NCBI GenBank assembly: GCA_949298295.1
Contig: CASFWS010000005.1
Span: 20,532 to 29,336, forward strand
Length of the DNA: 8,805 nt
Reading direction: 5' to 3'
Origin: an uncultured Bacillota bacterium
GTDB lineage: Bacteria; Bacillota_I; Bacilli_A; RFN20; CAG-826
In this document: one piece after another, positions 1 through 5,590 of the stretch
How the letters are laid out: each line of letters opens with the position of its first letter
How positions within the stretch are numbered: position 1 is the first letter of the stretch
Position numbers and translations under genes: made by a program
The notes under the pieces: generated by a model
Databases searched by the model: none
What the model saw: only the letters and a program-made list of their open reading frames with translations
Told to the model about the DNA's origin: nothing

Positions 1-663
1 TGGGAGGAGACGGTCTTCCCGGCAATCGAAGTAATTGGCCGCGCCCTCGAAGGATTTCTTCATCCCGTCGACGACGAGGTAGAAACCGAGGGCGCCGCTA
101 TCGACGACGTTGTTGGTTTCCAATAGCTTCATCTGGCCGTGGGTCTCGAGGACCGCGGCGAAGATGTTCGAGCTCAGAAGATCGAGGAAATCCTTGAGGG
201 TTCCCCCTTCGAGAAGGGCAAACTTGGCGAGGGCTTGCTTGGCTCCTTCCCGCATGACGGTGAGCATCGTTCCTTCCATCGGGTCGATGACGGCCGCGTA
301 GGCGACCTTGTAGGCGTGGACGACGGCCTCGGAAAAGGCCTCGATGGTGAAGATGTCCTTGTCGCGGAGGCTGTCGCTCAAGCCAAGGAAGTACTGGGAG
401 AGGATGAAGCCGCTATTGCCGCGGCTTTCCAGCGACATGTTCTCGGCGAAAACCGAAAGGACCTCGCCGGCCTTGGCCTTCCCTTCGATAGCCAAGAGCC
501 CCTTTTGGAAGGTTCGCTTCATGTTTGTCCCGGTATCGCTGTCGCTCACCGGGAAGGTATTGATTTCGTTGAGGTAGGTTTCGTTGTAGGAAAGGCTCGC
601 AAAAGCCGAGCGAAGCATTCGATATAGCTCGTAGCCGTCAATGACTTCCGTTCCCGTCATCAT
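1..663 (-). CDS. FakA-like DAK2 (DhaL)-domain protein, C-terminus cut off by the window edge
   Basis: The 221 visible residues form a DhaL-type kinase domain like the N-terminal half of FakA, which binds ATP and phosphorylates fatty acids held by a DegV-family carrier protein. From the first ATG, the Mg-binding loop reads INTFPVSDSDTGTNM (Asp41, Asp43), followed by SRGNSGFILSQ near 80-90, DPMEGTMLTV near 127-136 and NNVVDSGALGF near 184-194, all in FakA order. The usual DGDTG has become DSDTG. FakA proteins are about 550 residues, so the middle and DegV-like C-terminal domains should lie beyond position 1. The start is one of two adjacent ATGs (663 or 660), served by AAGGAG at 674-669 inside the end of the upstream glycosyltransferase gene. 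The stop-to-start gap is 2 nt, so the two genes are very likely co-transcribed. A DAK2 protein with another role cannot be excluded, because the rest is missing and no fakB (DegV) gene is in view. Confidence 0.85.
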   Translation of the reverse strand, partial: MMTGTEVIDGYELYRMLRSAFASLSYNETYLNEINTFPVSDSDTGTNMKRTFQKGLLAIEGKAKAGEVLSVFAENMSLESRGNSGFILSQYFLGLSDSLRDKDIFTIEAFSEAVVHAYKVAYAAVIDPMEGTMLTVMREGAKQALAKFALLEGGTLKDFLDLLSSNIFAAVLETHGQMKLLETNNVVDSGALGFYLVVDGMKKSFEGAANYFDCREDRLLP

Positions 664-665
664 TG

Positions 666-1445
666 TCACTCCTTGATGTCGATGCGCCGCTTGTACTCCC
701 GCTTCATCTGGCTAAGCATGTGGGCGCGGGCAATTGTCTCGAAACAGCGGCCGAAAAGCGGCACTCCCATGAGGTGGACGGCAGCCGAGGCGATCTTGAT
801 CCCGATGGCCTTGCCGGGAGAATACCATGCGTCGCCGTAGTGGTGGATGCACATGGTGTTTTCCGTCGTCTTCGTTTCCCTCGTGATGTAGTGCTTGGGA
901 AAGAAATAGTCCCGCGGAAGGAGGAGGACGCCATCAGGCGCTTCTTTCTTCTTCCCGTCGAGCTTGATGCCGTAGAGGCGCTGAAGGGAAGCGGAGAAGT
1001 TGAAGACGCAGCGCATGTTGCTCTTGTTGGTTATCGGCGGGCACGGCTGCTCGTAGCGGCTATAGACTTCCTTCATTGCCGGATGGCCCTTTTTCGAACC
1101 GAGAATGGCACAGCCGAACCAGTATTCGGTTTCGTAGCCGATGAAGAAATCGCATTGCTCGGTTAGCGGCTCGAAGCTCTTCAGCACCTCGACATCGGTA
1201 TCCAGATAGACCCCGCCGTAGTTGAGAAGGGCCCAGCTTCTGATGACGTCCGCGGCCAATGGATAGTTCCGGGCGGCCATGGCCTTTCTGACCCATTCGT
1301 TGCTTTCGATGTCGAAAGTCTTCTCGTTCCATTCGATGAATTCAAAATCGGGGTGGAGCCTTTTCCAACCTTCGATATAGGATGCAAAGCGGTCAGGCAA
1401 CGGGTTCCCGCCCAGCCACACGTAGTGGATGCGCTTTTCAATCAC
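666..1445 (-). CDS. Glycosyltransferase, GT32 / Gly_transf_sug (OCH1-like) type
   Basis: This 259-residue protein probably transfers a sugar from a nucleotide-sugar donor, most likely onto a cell-surface glycan or glycolipid; donor and acceptor cannot be read from sequence. It begins IEKRIHYVWLGGNPLPD, the typical opening of bacterial GT32-type enzymes. It has AADVIRSWALLNYGG at about 64-78 and the DXD metal/nucleotide-sugar motif as YLDTDVEVL (Asp82-Thr83-Asp84). Near the C-terminus it has HHYGDAWY, the position where relatives carry a conserved His and a Trp. There is no signal peptide; the C-terminus is basic (KREYKRRIDIKE) with a mildly hydrophobic stretch before it, so peripheral membrane attachment is possible. 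The start is GTG at 1445: an in-frame TAA lies six codons upstream and no Shine-Dalgarno sequence precedes it. A -10 hexamer ends 7 nt before it, suggesting a leaderless mRNA. It heads a unit with the FakA-like gene. Confidence 0.85.
   Translation of the reverse strand: MIEKRIHYVWLGGNPLPDRFASYIEGWKRLHPDFEFIEWNEKTFDIESNEWVRKAMAARNYPLAADVIRSWALLNYGGVYLDTDVEVLKSFEPLTEQCDFFIGYETEYWFGCAILGSKKGHPAMKEVYSRYEQPCPPITNKSNMRCVFNFSASLQRLYGIKLDGKKKEAPDGVLLLPRDYFFPKHYITRETKTTENTMCIHHYGDAWYSPGKAIGIKIASAAVHLMGVPLFGRCFETIARAHMLSQMKREYKRRIDIKE
669..674 (-). promoter_or_regulatory. Ribosome binding site of the FakA-like gene
   Basis: AAGGAG lies inside the last codons of the glycosyltransferase gene, 5 nt before ATG 663 and 8 nt before ATG 660. 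Both spacings are workable, so the site does not decide between the two starts. Its position supports translational coupling. Confidence 0.75.
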
Positions 1446-1452
1446 GGGTGGA

Positions 1453-1481
1453 ATTGTAGTTTAAGTGTCTCTATTGTTCAA
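1453..1481 (-). promoter_or_regulatory. Sigma-A type promoter of the glycosyltransferase gene, apparently leaderless
   Basis: Read on the minus strand, TTGAAC (1481-1476) is followed by a 17-nt spacer and TACAAT (1458-1453). The -10 matches five of six consensus bases and the -35 four of six. Seven bases (TCCACCC) then separate the -10 from the GTG start codon at 1445, so transcription should begin at or next to the start codon. This explains the missing Shine-Dalgarno sequence. Confidence 0.6.
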
Positions 1482-1505
1482 ATTTCCGGTGGCCTTTCCG
1501 GATAC

Positions 1506-1534
1506 TTGCGCAAAGGGAATGACAAACGCGCAAA
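1506..1534. repeat. Paired GCGCAAA motifs / TTGCGC-GCGCAA inverted repeat
   Basis: TTGCGC (1506-1511) and GCGCAA (1528-1533) form an inverted repeat. GCGCAAA also occurs as a direct repeat at 1508-1514 and 1528-1534, 20 bp apart, about two helical turns. It sits just upstream of the -35 of the glycosyltransferase promoter, where an activator or repressor could bind. Short motifs like this can arise by chance. The rest of 1446-1672 holds this promoter, a weak 7-bp hairpin at 1537-1559 and the tRNA promoter; I see no gene there. Confidence 0.3.
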
Positions 1535-1656
1535 TATTCCTTCTCCAATATGGAAGGAAGTTTCGGGGGCTTGCAGCCGCTTCGAAGCCGGGAACCGAAA
1601 TCGGTTGGGTAGGAGGGATGCCTTCATTTCTTGTGGCGGACGCTGAACAACCGGTG

Positions 1657-1662
1657 TATAGT
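1657..1662 (+). promoter_or_regulatory. Probable -10 element of the tRNA-Ser gene
   Basis: TATAGT (five of six consensus bases) lies 10 nt before the mature tRNA 5' end, so transcription would start around 1668-1670 with a leader of only a few bases. The -35 is poor: the best match, TTGTGG at 1631-1636, is 20 nt away, longer than usual. Confidence 0.45.
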
Positions 1663-1672
1663 AGTCCGGCAC

Positions 1673-1763
1673 GGAGGCGTACCCAAGAGGCCGAAGGGGA
1701 CGGTTTGCTAAACCGTTAGACCGGGTTACCGGTGCTCGGGTTCAAATCCCGACGCCTCCGCCA
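1673..1763 (+). tRNA. tRNA-Ser, anticodon GCU (reads AGC/AGU)
   Basis: The acceptor stem GGAGGCG (1673-1679) pairs with CGCCTCC (1753-1759), followed by discriminator G1760 and an encoded CCA (1761-1763). The D stem CCC/GGG encloses AAGAGGCCGAA. The anticodon stem ACGGT/ACCGT (1700-1704, 1712-1716) holds the loop TTGCTAA with anticodon GCT at 1707-1709. A long variable arm with CCGG/CCGG stem follows, as expected for the class II serine tRNA. The T arm is TCGGG-TTCAAAT-CCCGA. All stems are intact, so this looks like a functional gene transcribed alone with its own terminator. It also reads as a possible integration target, but I see no integrase or attachment repeat beside it. Confidence 0.97.
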
Positions 1764-1775
1764 GCTAAGGAAAAT

Positions 1776-1805
1776 GGCCGTCGCTACACGCGGCGGTCCT
1801 TTTTT
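1776..1805 (+). terminator. Rho-independent terminator after tRNA-Ser
   Basis: GGCCGTCGC (1776-1784) pairs with GCGGCGGTC (1790-1798) over 9 bp including two G-U pairs, with a TACAC loop, and is followed after one base by six T (1800-1805). Four A just before the stem (1771-1774) could pair with the T tract. Confidence 0.9.
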
Positions 1806-1813
1806 ATACCCGG

Positions 1814-1824
1814 AGAATTAGGGC
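1814..1824 (+). repeat. First copy of the direct repeat AGAATTAGGGC
   Basis: An exact 11-nt copy recurs at 1919-1929, 105 bp downstream, where it overlaps the -10 of the DUF3137 gene and abuts its ATG. The first copy runs into a tight palindrome GGGCGAAATCGCCC (1821-1834). Function unknown; it could be a second, upstream -10-like element or chance. Confidence 0.4.
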
Positions 1825-1917
1825 GAAATCGCCCGCAAAACGTCATTTGTTTTCCCATTTCCGCCGAATCGGGATTCCTTTTCTCTTCTGAAGATGGCCG
1901 CCGGTCCTTGCCTTCTT

Positions 1918-1923
1918 TAGAAT
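1918..1923 (+). promoter_or_regulatory. -10 element of the DUF3137 gene, apparently leaderless
   Basis: TAGAAT matches five of six consensus bases and lies six bases (TAGGGC) before the ATG at 1930, so the transcript would start at or next to the ATG. No Shine-Dalgarno sequence precedes the ATG apart from this TAGGG, which is too close. No convincing -35 is visible 16-18 nt upstream, so the call rests on the -10 and its position. Confidence 0.4.
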
Positions 1924-1929
1924 TAGGGC

Positions 1930-2958
1930 ATGAGCAAAAAGAGTTTCGATCCCGGCACCTTGACCCGGGAAGAAAAGATTGCTTATGCGAATCGCTTTCG
2001 CGTCCGTTCCCTTTTCCTATTGGTCCTCTTCATCGTTTTGGCTTCCCTCTTCGGGGCCGGCGGCTTTGCCGGGCTCATCGTTTCGCTGGTTGCCGATTTC
2101 GATCCGGAGTACGTCAAGTGGATTGTCCTCTCCGTCTCGGTGGCGAGCTGGCCCTTCCTCATGTCCCTATTCATCTTCCTCGCCCTCTATCAAAAGCCCT
2201 GTTACCAGAAAGCCTTCTATCTCCTGTTTGCTGCGGAATCCGTCGAGGGGGTTTACGAGGATTTCCGCCTCATGTACTCCCCCAAGGGAAAGGATTACGA
2301 AGCCCTTCTCGCCGGGGCCCGGAAACTTGTCCGGAAAGAGCCTGACTTGACCGCCGGCTCCTATTACGAAGGAACTTTCCGCGGCGTCCGCTTCGCCTCC
2401 TTCGCCTTTCCCTCGATGGGCTTCGCCGCCCGTCACCGGAGCGCCCTTTCGATCGAGGGGGAGGGAAGGGAGAAGGGCCCGAGCCGGGTCTCGCGCTGGG
2501 CAACGAAGGACCTCGGGGGACGCTTCTTTTCCTTCAGCCTTCCTTACGAGGCCGCGGTTCCCCTTTTCATCAAGGACCGGCGCGACCTTTCCGCCTTCAA
2601 GAAAAAGGCCGGCGGCTGGAAGCCTTTCCAGAGCGAGTCGATCCGCTTCAACGAGGTCTTCGCCTCTTCCTTCCTCGGAAACGATTTCGAAGCCGCCTAT
2701 CGAGCCCTCGGGCCCGAGCTCATCGGGGGCCTCCTCGCCCTGGAAGAAGACTTCGCCGGCTACTTTTCCCTCTGCCTTCAAGGGAAGGAAGGCCGTGTCC
2801 TCTACGACCATTACGACTCGGGCCTCGACCTCCGCCTCGGGAGGAAAGTGACCGAAAAGACCCTCGGCTACCTCCGGGAAGAGCTTCTTCTCCCGAAGCG
2901 GATCATCGGCATTCTTTTCCTAAAAGGCCGCCTCGAGGGCGAAGGAAAGGACAAATAG
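1930..2958 (+). CDS. Two-TM membrane protein, DUF3137 family
   Basis: A 342-residue protein of unknown function. The N-terminus is short and cytoplasmic-looking, followed by two hydrophobic segments at about 27-54 and 64-87 separated by a short acidic loop; the large soluble region follows. Its marks match DUF3137: SYYEGTFRGVRFASF at about 144-158, GGRFFSFSLPYEAAVPLFI at about 196-214, and ESIRFNEVFASSFLGNDFEAAY at about 236-257 leading into an ALGPELIGGLLALEED helix. Members are often annotated as galanin-like or hypothetical proteins and no activity is established. It stands alone between a tRNA terminator and a convergent operon. The ATG at 1930 is chosen as the first in-frame start and because a -10 element lies 6 nt upstream. 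The final 39 bp overlap the end of the purine permease gene on the other strand, with no terminator between them. Family assignment is from recognised motifs, not from a search. Confidence 0.8.
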   Translation: MSKKSFDPGTLTREEKIAYANRFRVRSLFLLVLFIVLASLFGAGGFAGLIVSLVADFDPEYVKWIVLSVSVASWPFLMSLFIFLALYQKPCYQKAFYLLFAAESVEGVYEDFRLMYSPKGKDYEALLAGARKLVRKEPDLTAGSYYEGTFRGVRFASFAFPSMGFAARHRSALSIEGEGREKGPSRVSRWATKDLGGRFFSFSLPYEAAVPLFIKDRRDLSAFKKKAGGWKPFQSESIRFNEVFASSFLGNDFEAAYRALGPELIGGLLALEEDFAGYFSLCLQGKEGRVLYDHYDSGLDLRLGRKVTEKTLGYLREELLLPKRIIGILFLKGRLEGEGKDK

Positions 2959-4326
2959 GGCGGCGAGGAGATAGAGGGGCCAGCCAATCGCCTTGGCCTT
3001 CCCTTCGAACAGCTGCATGACGACGTAGGCAATGACCCCAATGGCCATGCCGCTGGCAAGGGAATAGGTGAGGACCATGCTCATGACGGTGAGCAATGAG
3101 GCCATGAGGGCCGAACCGTCTTCCTTGGCCACTTCCTTGATCGAACCGGCCATGATGAAGACCCCGACGTAGACGAGGGCAACCGCGTTGACCGAGCTAT
3201 AGGAGAAGACCGAGAAGAGAGGAAAGAGAAAGCCGGAAAGCAGGAAGAGGAAGCCGGCAACGATGGTCGATAGACCGGTCCGGGCCCCGAAGGAAATGCC
3301 GACCGTCGATTCGGCGAATCCGGTAAGCGAACTCGTCCCGAAAAGCCCGCCGAGGGGGCTTGCGATGCCATCGACGAGCATGGCCCGGCGATAGCTGCAA
3401 CGGTCTTTTCCCTCGAGGTCGAGCCCGGCGGCCTTCGCGGTGGCAAAGAGGCAAGCCGTGGCATTGAAGAGCGAGAGGAAGACGATGGAGAAGAGGGCGA
3501 CGTAACTGTCGGGCCGGCCAAAGACGGTCCCGAGGGCCTTTCCCCAATCGAGCCCTCCTTCGAAAACGCCGAAAAGGAAGACGTCGCCGAAGCCGGAGAC
3601 GCCCCAGCTAGCCCCGGGATCGTCCCACGGGGCCAAGGGCAGGCCTTGGCTTTCCCCGCCGGCGGCCAGGATGATCGACGAGGCGGCGACCCCGACGATG
3701 GCCGTAGCTAGTAGGGAAAGGGGAAGGGCAAACTTCTGAAGGAGGGGGAACCGCTTGAAAGCGGATAGCCCGAAGGCCAAAAGGATCCCGAAAGAGGCGA
3801 GAAGGACGCCGGGGGAAGAGAAATCCCCCAAGGTTATGAGCGTTGAGGGATCGTCCTTCACGAGGCCGGCATTGACGAGGCCGACGAAGAGAACGAAGCC
3901 CCCGAGGCCGACGGTTATGGCCGAGCGAAGGCCCGATGGGATGGCATTGACGAGGAGCCTCCGGACCGGGGTCAAGGTCAATATCAAATAGAGGAGGCCG
4001 GCCACGACGATGAGGATCATCCCCTCGGCCGGCTGGAGTCCGCTATTCTGGACGACGGTATAGGCAAAGAAAGCATTGAGCCCCATCCCCGAGGAAAGGA
4101 TCAGCGGATAATTGGCGAAAAGCCCCATGAGGAGGGAAACGGCAAACGTCGAAAGGGCGGTGGCGAAGAAAACGCCGGAGGCATTGAGGCCGACGCTCCC
4201 GAGCATCGCGCTTTCGACCGGGAGGATGTAAAGGGTCGCGAAAAAGGTGAGAAGGCCGCCCAAAATCTCGTTCTTGAAGCTGGTGCCTCGATCCTCAAAA
4301 CGGAAAAAGCGCCGCAAAACGTCCAT
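2920..4326 (-). CDS. NCS2 family purine permease, AzgA / PbuG-PbuO type
   Basis: A 468-residue, strongly hydrophobic inner-membrane transporter of full family length, expected to import hypoxanthine, guanine or adenine with protons. Family marks are SGMGLNAFFAYTVV (79-92), IPSGLRSAITVGLGGFVLFVGL (129-150), and the signature GTSSLTGFAESTVGISFGARTGL (330-352) with Glu339. Two positions are unusual. Where AzgA-type proteins normally read FDT-GT before the TM8 region, this one reads LFNATACLFATAKAAGL, so the Asp is Asn288. The usual TMAYI-VNP-IL in the first segment reads TLYILPVESAML (31-42). Substrate may therefore differ from a standard AzgA protein. It is the last gene of a three-gene unit, with only AAA between the TAA of xth and its ATG and no Shine-Dalgarno site, so translation is probably coupled. 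Its last 39 bp overlap the DUF3137 gene. Confidence 0.88.
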   Translation of the reverse strand: MDVLRRFFRFEDRGTSFKNEILGGLLTFFATLYILPVESAMLGSVGLNASGVFFATALSTFAVSLLMGLFANYPLILSSGMGLNAFFAYTVVQNSGLQPAEGMILIVVAGLLYLILTLTPVRRLLVNAIPSGLRSAITVGLGGFVLFVGLVNAGLVKDDPSTLITLGDFSSPGVLLASFGILLAFGLSAFKRFPLLQKFALPLSLLATAIVGVAASSIILAAGGESQGLPLAPWDDPGASWGVSGFGDVFLFGVFEGGLDWGKALGTVFGRPDSYVALFSIVFLSLFNATACLFATAKAAGLDLEGKDRCSYRRAMLVDGIASPLGGLFGTSSLTGFAESTVGISFGARTGLSTIVAGFLFLLSGFLFPLFSVFSYSSVNAVALVYVGVFIMAGSIKEVAKEDGSALMASLLTVMSMVLTYSLASGMAIGVIAYVVMQLFEGKAKAIGWPLYLLAALFVLSFALEAAF

Positions 4327-4329
4327 TTT

Positions 4330-5097
4330 TTATTGAAGATCGATGTCGAGAAGGACCGGACAATGGTCGCTTCCGAAGATTTCGTCATGGATTTCCGAAG
4401 CCCTGACCTTCGCGAGGAGACGTTCGGAAACGAGGAAGTAGTCGATGCGCCACCCGGCGTTGTTTTCCCGGGCGTGGAAGCGGTACGACCACCAAGAATA
4501 CTTGACCTCCTCCGGGTGGAGCCGGCGGAAGGTGTCGGCAAAGCCGCTTGCGAGAAGAACGTCCATCTTGGCCCGTTCCTCGGGCGTGAAGCCGGCATTG
4601 TGGACATTCGCCTCCGGGTTCTTGAGATCGATCCGCTCATGGGCCACGTTGAGGTCGCCCGTGTAGATGACTGGTTTCTTTTCGTCGAGTTTCTTCAAGT
4701 AAGCCAAAAGGCGGTCTTCGTATTCCATCCGGAACGATAGCCGCTTCAATCCTTCGCCCGAATTGGGGACGTAGGCCCCGATGAGATAAACTTCCGGGTA
4801 TTCGAGGGTAATGAGGCGGCCTTCTTCGTCGTAGGCGCCGTCCTCGAGCCCGAAATGGATGTCGAGGGGCTTTTCCTTGAAATAAGCCAAGGTGCCGCTA
4901 TAGCCCTTCCGAAGCTTGCTCGAAGTGTGAACCTCCTGATACCCTGGGAGAGGTTCGGGGAAAACGTTTTTCGGGCCGTCGGTCCATTTCGTTTCCTGAA
5001 CGAAGACAACGTCGGGAGCCAAAGAGGAAAGGGAGGCGTAGAAGCCTTTGCCGACGACCGAACGAATCCCGTTGACGTTCCAAGAGACAATGCGCAT
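4330..5097 (-). CDS. xth: Exodeoxyribonuclease III / class II AP endonuclease
   Basis: A 255-residue cytoplasmic enzyme that cuts DNA 5' of abasic sites and removes 3' blocking groups in base excision repair, using Mg2+ or Mn2+. Length matches bacterial ExoA/ExoIII. All family motifs are present: SWNVNGIR (5-12, Asn7), QETKW (34-38, Glu35), KGYSGTLAYF (64-73), GAYVPNSG (107-114, Tyr109), TGDLNVAHERIDLKNP (146-161, Asp148 and Asn150), RIDYFLVS (217-224, Asp219) and GSDHCPVLLDI (242-252, Asp244-His245). The catalytic set is complete, so the enzyme should be active. The ATG at 5097 gives the canonical MRIVSWN opening. It starts 1 nt after the stop of the DtxR-family gene and has no close Shine-Dalgarno site (a GAAGGAG lies about 16 nt upstream), so coupling to the repressor gene is likely. 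Downstream is a purine permease. Sharing an operon with an iron regulator would link repair of oxidised bases to metal status. Confidence 0.95.
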   Translation of the reverse strand: MRIVSWNVNGIRSVVGKGFYASLSSLAPDVVFVQETKWTDGPKNVFPEPLPGYQEVHTSSKLRKGYSGTLAYFKEKPLDIHFGLEDGAYDEEGRLITLEYPEVYLIGAYVPNSGEGLKRLSFRMEYEDRLLAYLKKLDEKKPVIYTGDLNVAHERIDLKNPEANVHNAGFTPEERAKMDVLLASGFADTFRRLHPEEVKYSWWSYRFHARENNAGWRIDYFLVSERLLAKVRASEIHDEIFGSDHCPVLLDIDLQ

Positions 5098-5098
5098 G

Positions 5099-5542
5099 TT
5101 ACTTGTCGAAATGCTCCTTCAGGGCATTGTAGGTTTCCTCGCTCAGATCGTGCTCGATCTTGCAGGCATCCTTGAAGGCCTGCTCGGGGCTGACTCCGAG
5201 GGAGACGAGCCAGTTGCCGAGGAAGCGGTGTCGCTCATAGGTTTTCGAGGCGACTTCGAGACCCGTTTCGGTAAGGGCGATTTCCTCCCGGCGGTTGACC
5301 CGGATGTAGCCGAGGCTCGAAAGCTTCTTGATGGCCTTGCTGATCGAGGGCTTGCTGTAGCCGAGCGAGTTGGCGATGTCGATGGCGTGGACCTTGCCAG
5401 TTCCCTTGCTCTCTTCGAGCATCAGGATCCTTTCGAGGTAGTCCTCGCCCGATTCGTGAATGTCCTTGTCGATTTCCATGGGAAGATTATAGAAGGATTT
5501 CTCCTCTTCTGCCGCCCTTCGGCTTCTTTTTCCGTTTGCCAT
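5099..5542 (-). CDS. DtxR/MntR-family metal-dependent transcriptional repressor
   Basis: A 147-residue repressor with the two-domain, MntR-like build: winged helix at about 33-95 (recognition helix around KPSISKAIKKL, 64-74) and a metal-binding/dimer domain at about 96-147; the SH3-like third domain of DtxR is absent. Ligand positions by comparison with MntR and DtxR are Asp34, Glu37, His105, Cys127, Glu130 and His131 (SGEDYLER, ERHRFL, DACKIEHDLS). Asp34 is the MntR choice and Cys127 the DtxR choice, so the site is mixed and Fe versus Mn cannot be decided from residues. Context favours iron, since the divergent neighbour is feo. I chose ATG 5542 because AAGGGGGAG lies 6 nt before it; a longer reading from 5605 would run across the control region. 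A shorter start at 5479 (MEIDKDIHE) matches the family's usual N-terminus and has TATAAT 6 nt upstream. The first 21 residues are basic and not typical of the family. Confidence 0.92.
   Translation of the reverse strand: MANGKRSRRAAEEEKSFYNLPMEIDKDIHESGEDYLERILMLEESKGTGKVHAIDIANSLGYSKPSISKAIKKLSSLGYIRVNRREEIALTETGLEVASKTYERHRFLGNWLVSLGVSPEQAFKDACKIEHDLSEETYNALKEHFDK
5477..5491 (-). promoter_or_regulatory. Possible internal leaderless start inside the repressor gene
   Basis: On the minus strand a perfect TATAAT (5491-5486) is followed by CTTCCC and then the in-frame ATG at 5479. Initiation there would give a 126-residue repressor closer to MntR in its N-terminus. There is no recognisable -35. 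TATAAT also simply encodes Tyr-Asn, so chance is the main alternative. Confidence 0.25.
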
Positions 5543-5548
5543 GGCTAT

Positions 5549-5557
5549 CTCCCCCTT
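5549..5557 (-). promoter_or_regulatory. Ribosome binding site fixing the repressor start at 5542
   Basis: AAGGGGGAG ends six bases before the ATG at 5542, normal spacing for a strong Shine-Dalgarno site. It argues against the longer in-frame reading from 5605, which has no such site. Confidence 0.75.
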
Positions 5558-5583
5558 GACAGTAAACCATAGGCAACTAACAT
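5556..5583 (+). promoter_or_regulatory. Promoter of the feo operon
   Basis: A perfect -35 TTGACA (5556-5561), 16-nt spacer and -10 TAACAT (5578-5583) point to transcription starting near 5589-5591, leaving a short leader of about 30 nt before feoA. The first operator-like repeat fills the spacer, ideal for repression. A weak minus-strand -10 (TATGTT, 5584-5579) with a poor -35 (TAGTTG, 5608-5603) could serve the repressor operon from the same DNA. Confidence 0.65.
5562..5579 (+). promoter_or_regulatory. Candidate repressor operator, copy 1
   Basis: GTAAACCATAGGCAACTA matches copy 2 at 14 of 18 positions, with the last ten bases (TAGGCAACTA counting from T5569/A5570) nearly identical. It lies between the -35 and -10 of the feo promoter. 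The core TAGGCAACTA is a partial palindrome (TAG/CTA ends), in keeping with binding by a dimeric DtxR-family protein, but it is not an exact known consensus. Confidence 0.55.
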
Positions 5584-5590
5584 ATTGGCG

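Noticed and set aside
139..627. Plus-strand open frame across the FakA-like region
   Set aside because: The minus strand encodes an unbroken protein with DAK2 motifs in order; the plus-strand product is a mirror with no family resemblance.
1537..1559. Hairpin TTCCTTC / GAAGGAA as a terminator or small RNA
   Set aside because: The stem is 7 bp of weak content with a 9-nt loop and no T tract on either side.
1673..1763. tRNA-Ser as a mobile-element attachment site
   Set aside because: No integrase, no repeat of the tRNA 3' end and no change in gene content were seen in the window.
2167..2811. 214-codon open frame on the minus strand inside the DUF3137 gene
   Set aside because: Same codon-bias shadow effect; no ribosome binding site or recognisable domain, while the plus-strand frame has clear family motifs.
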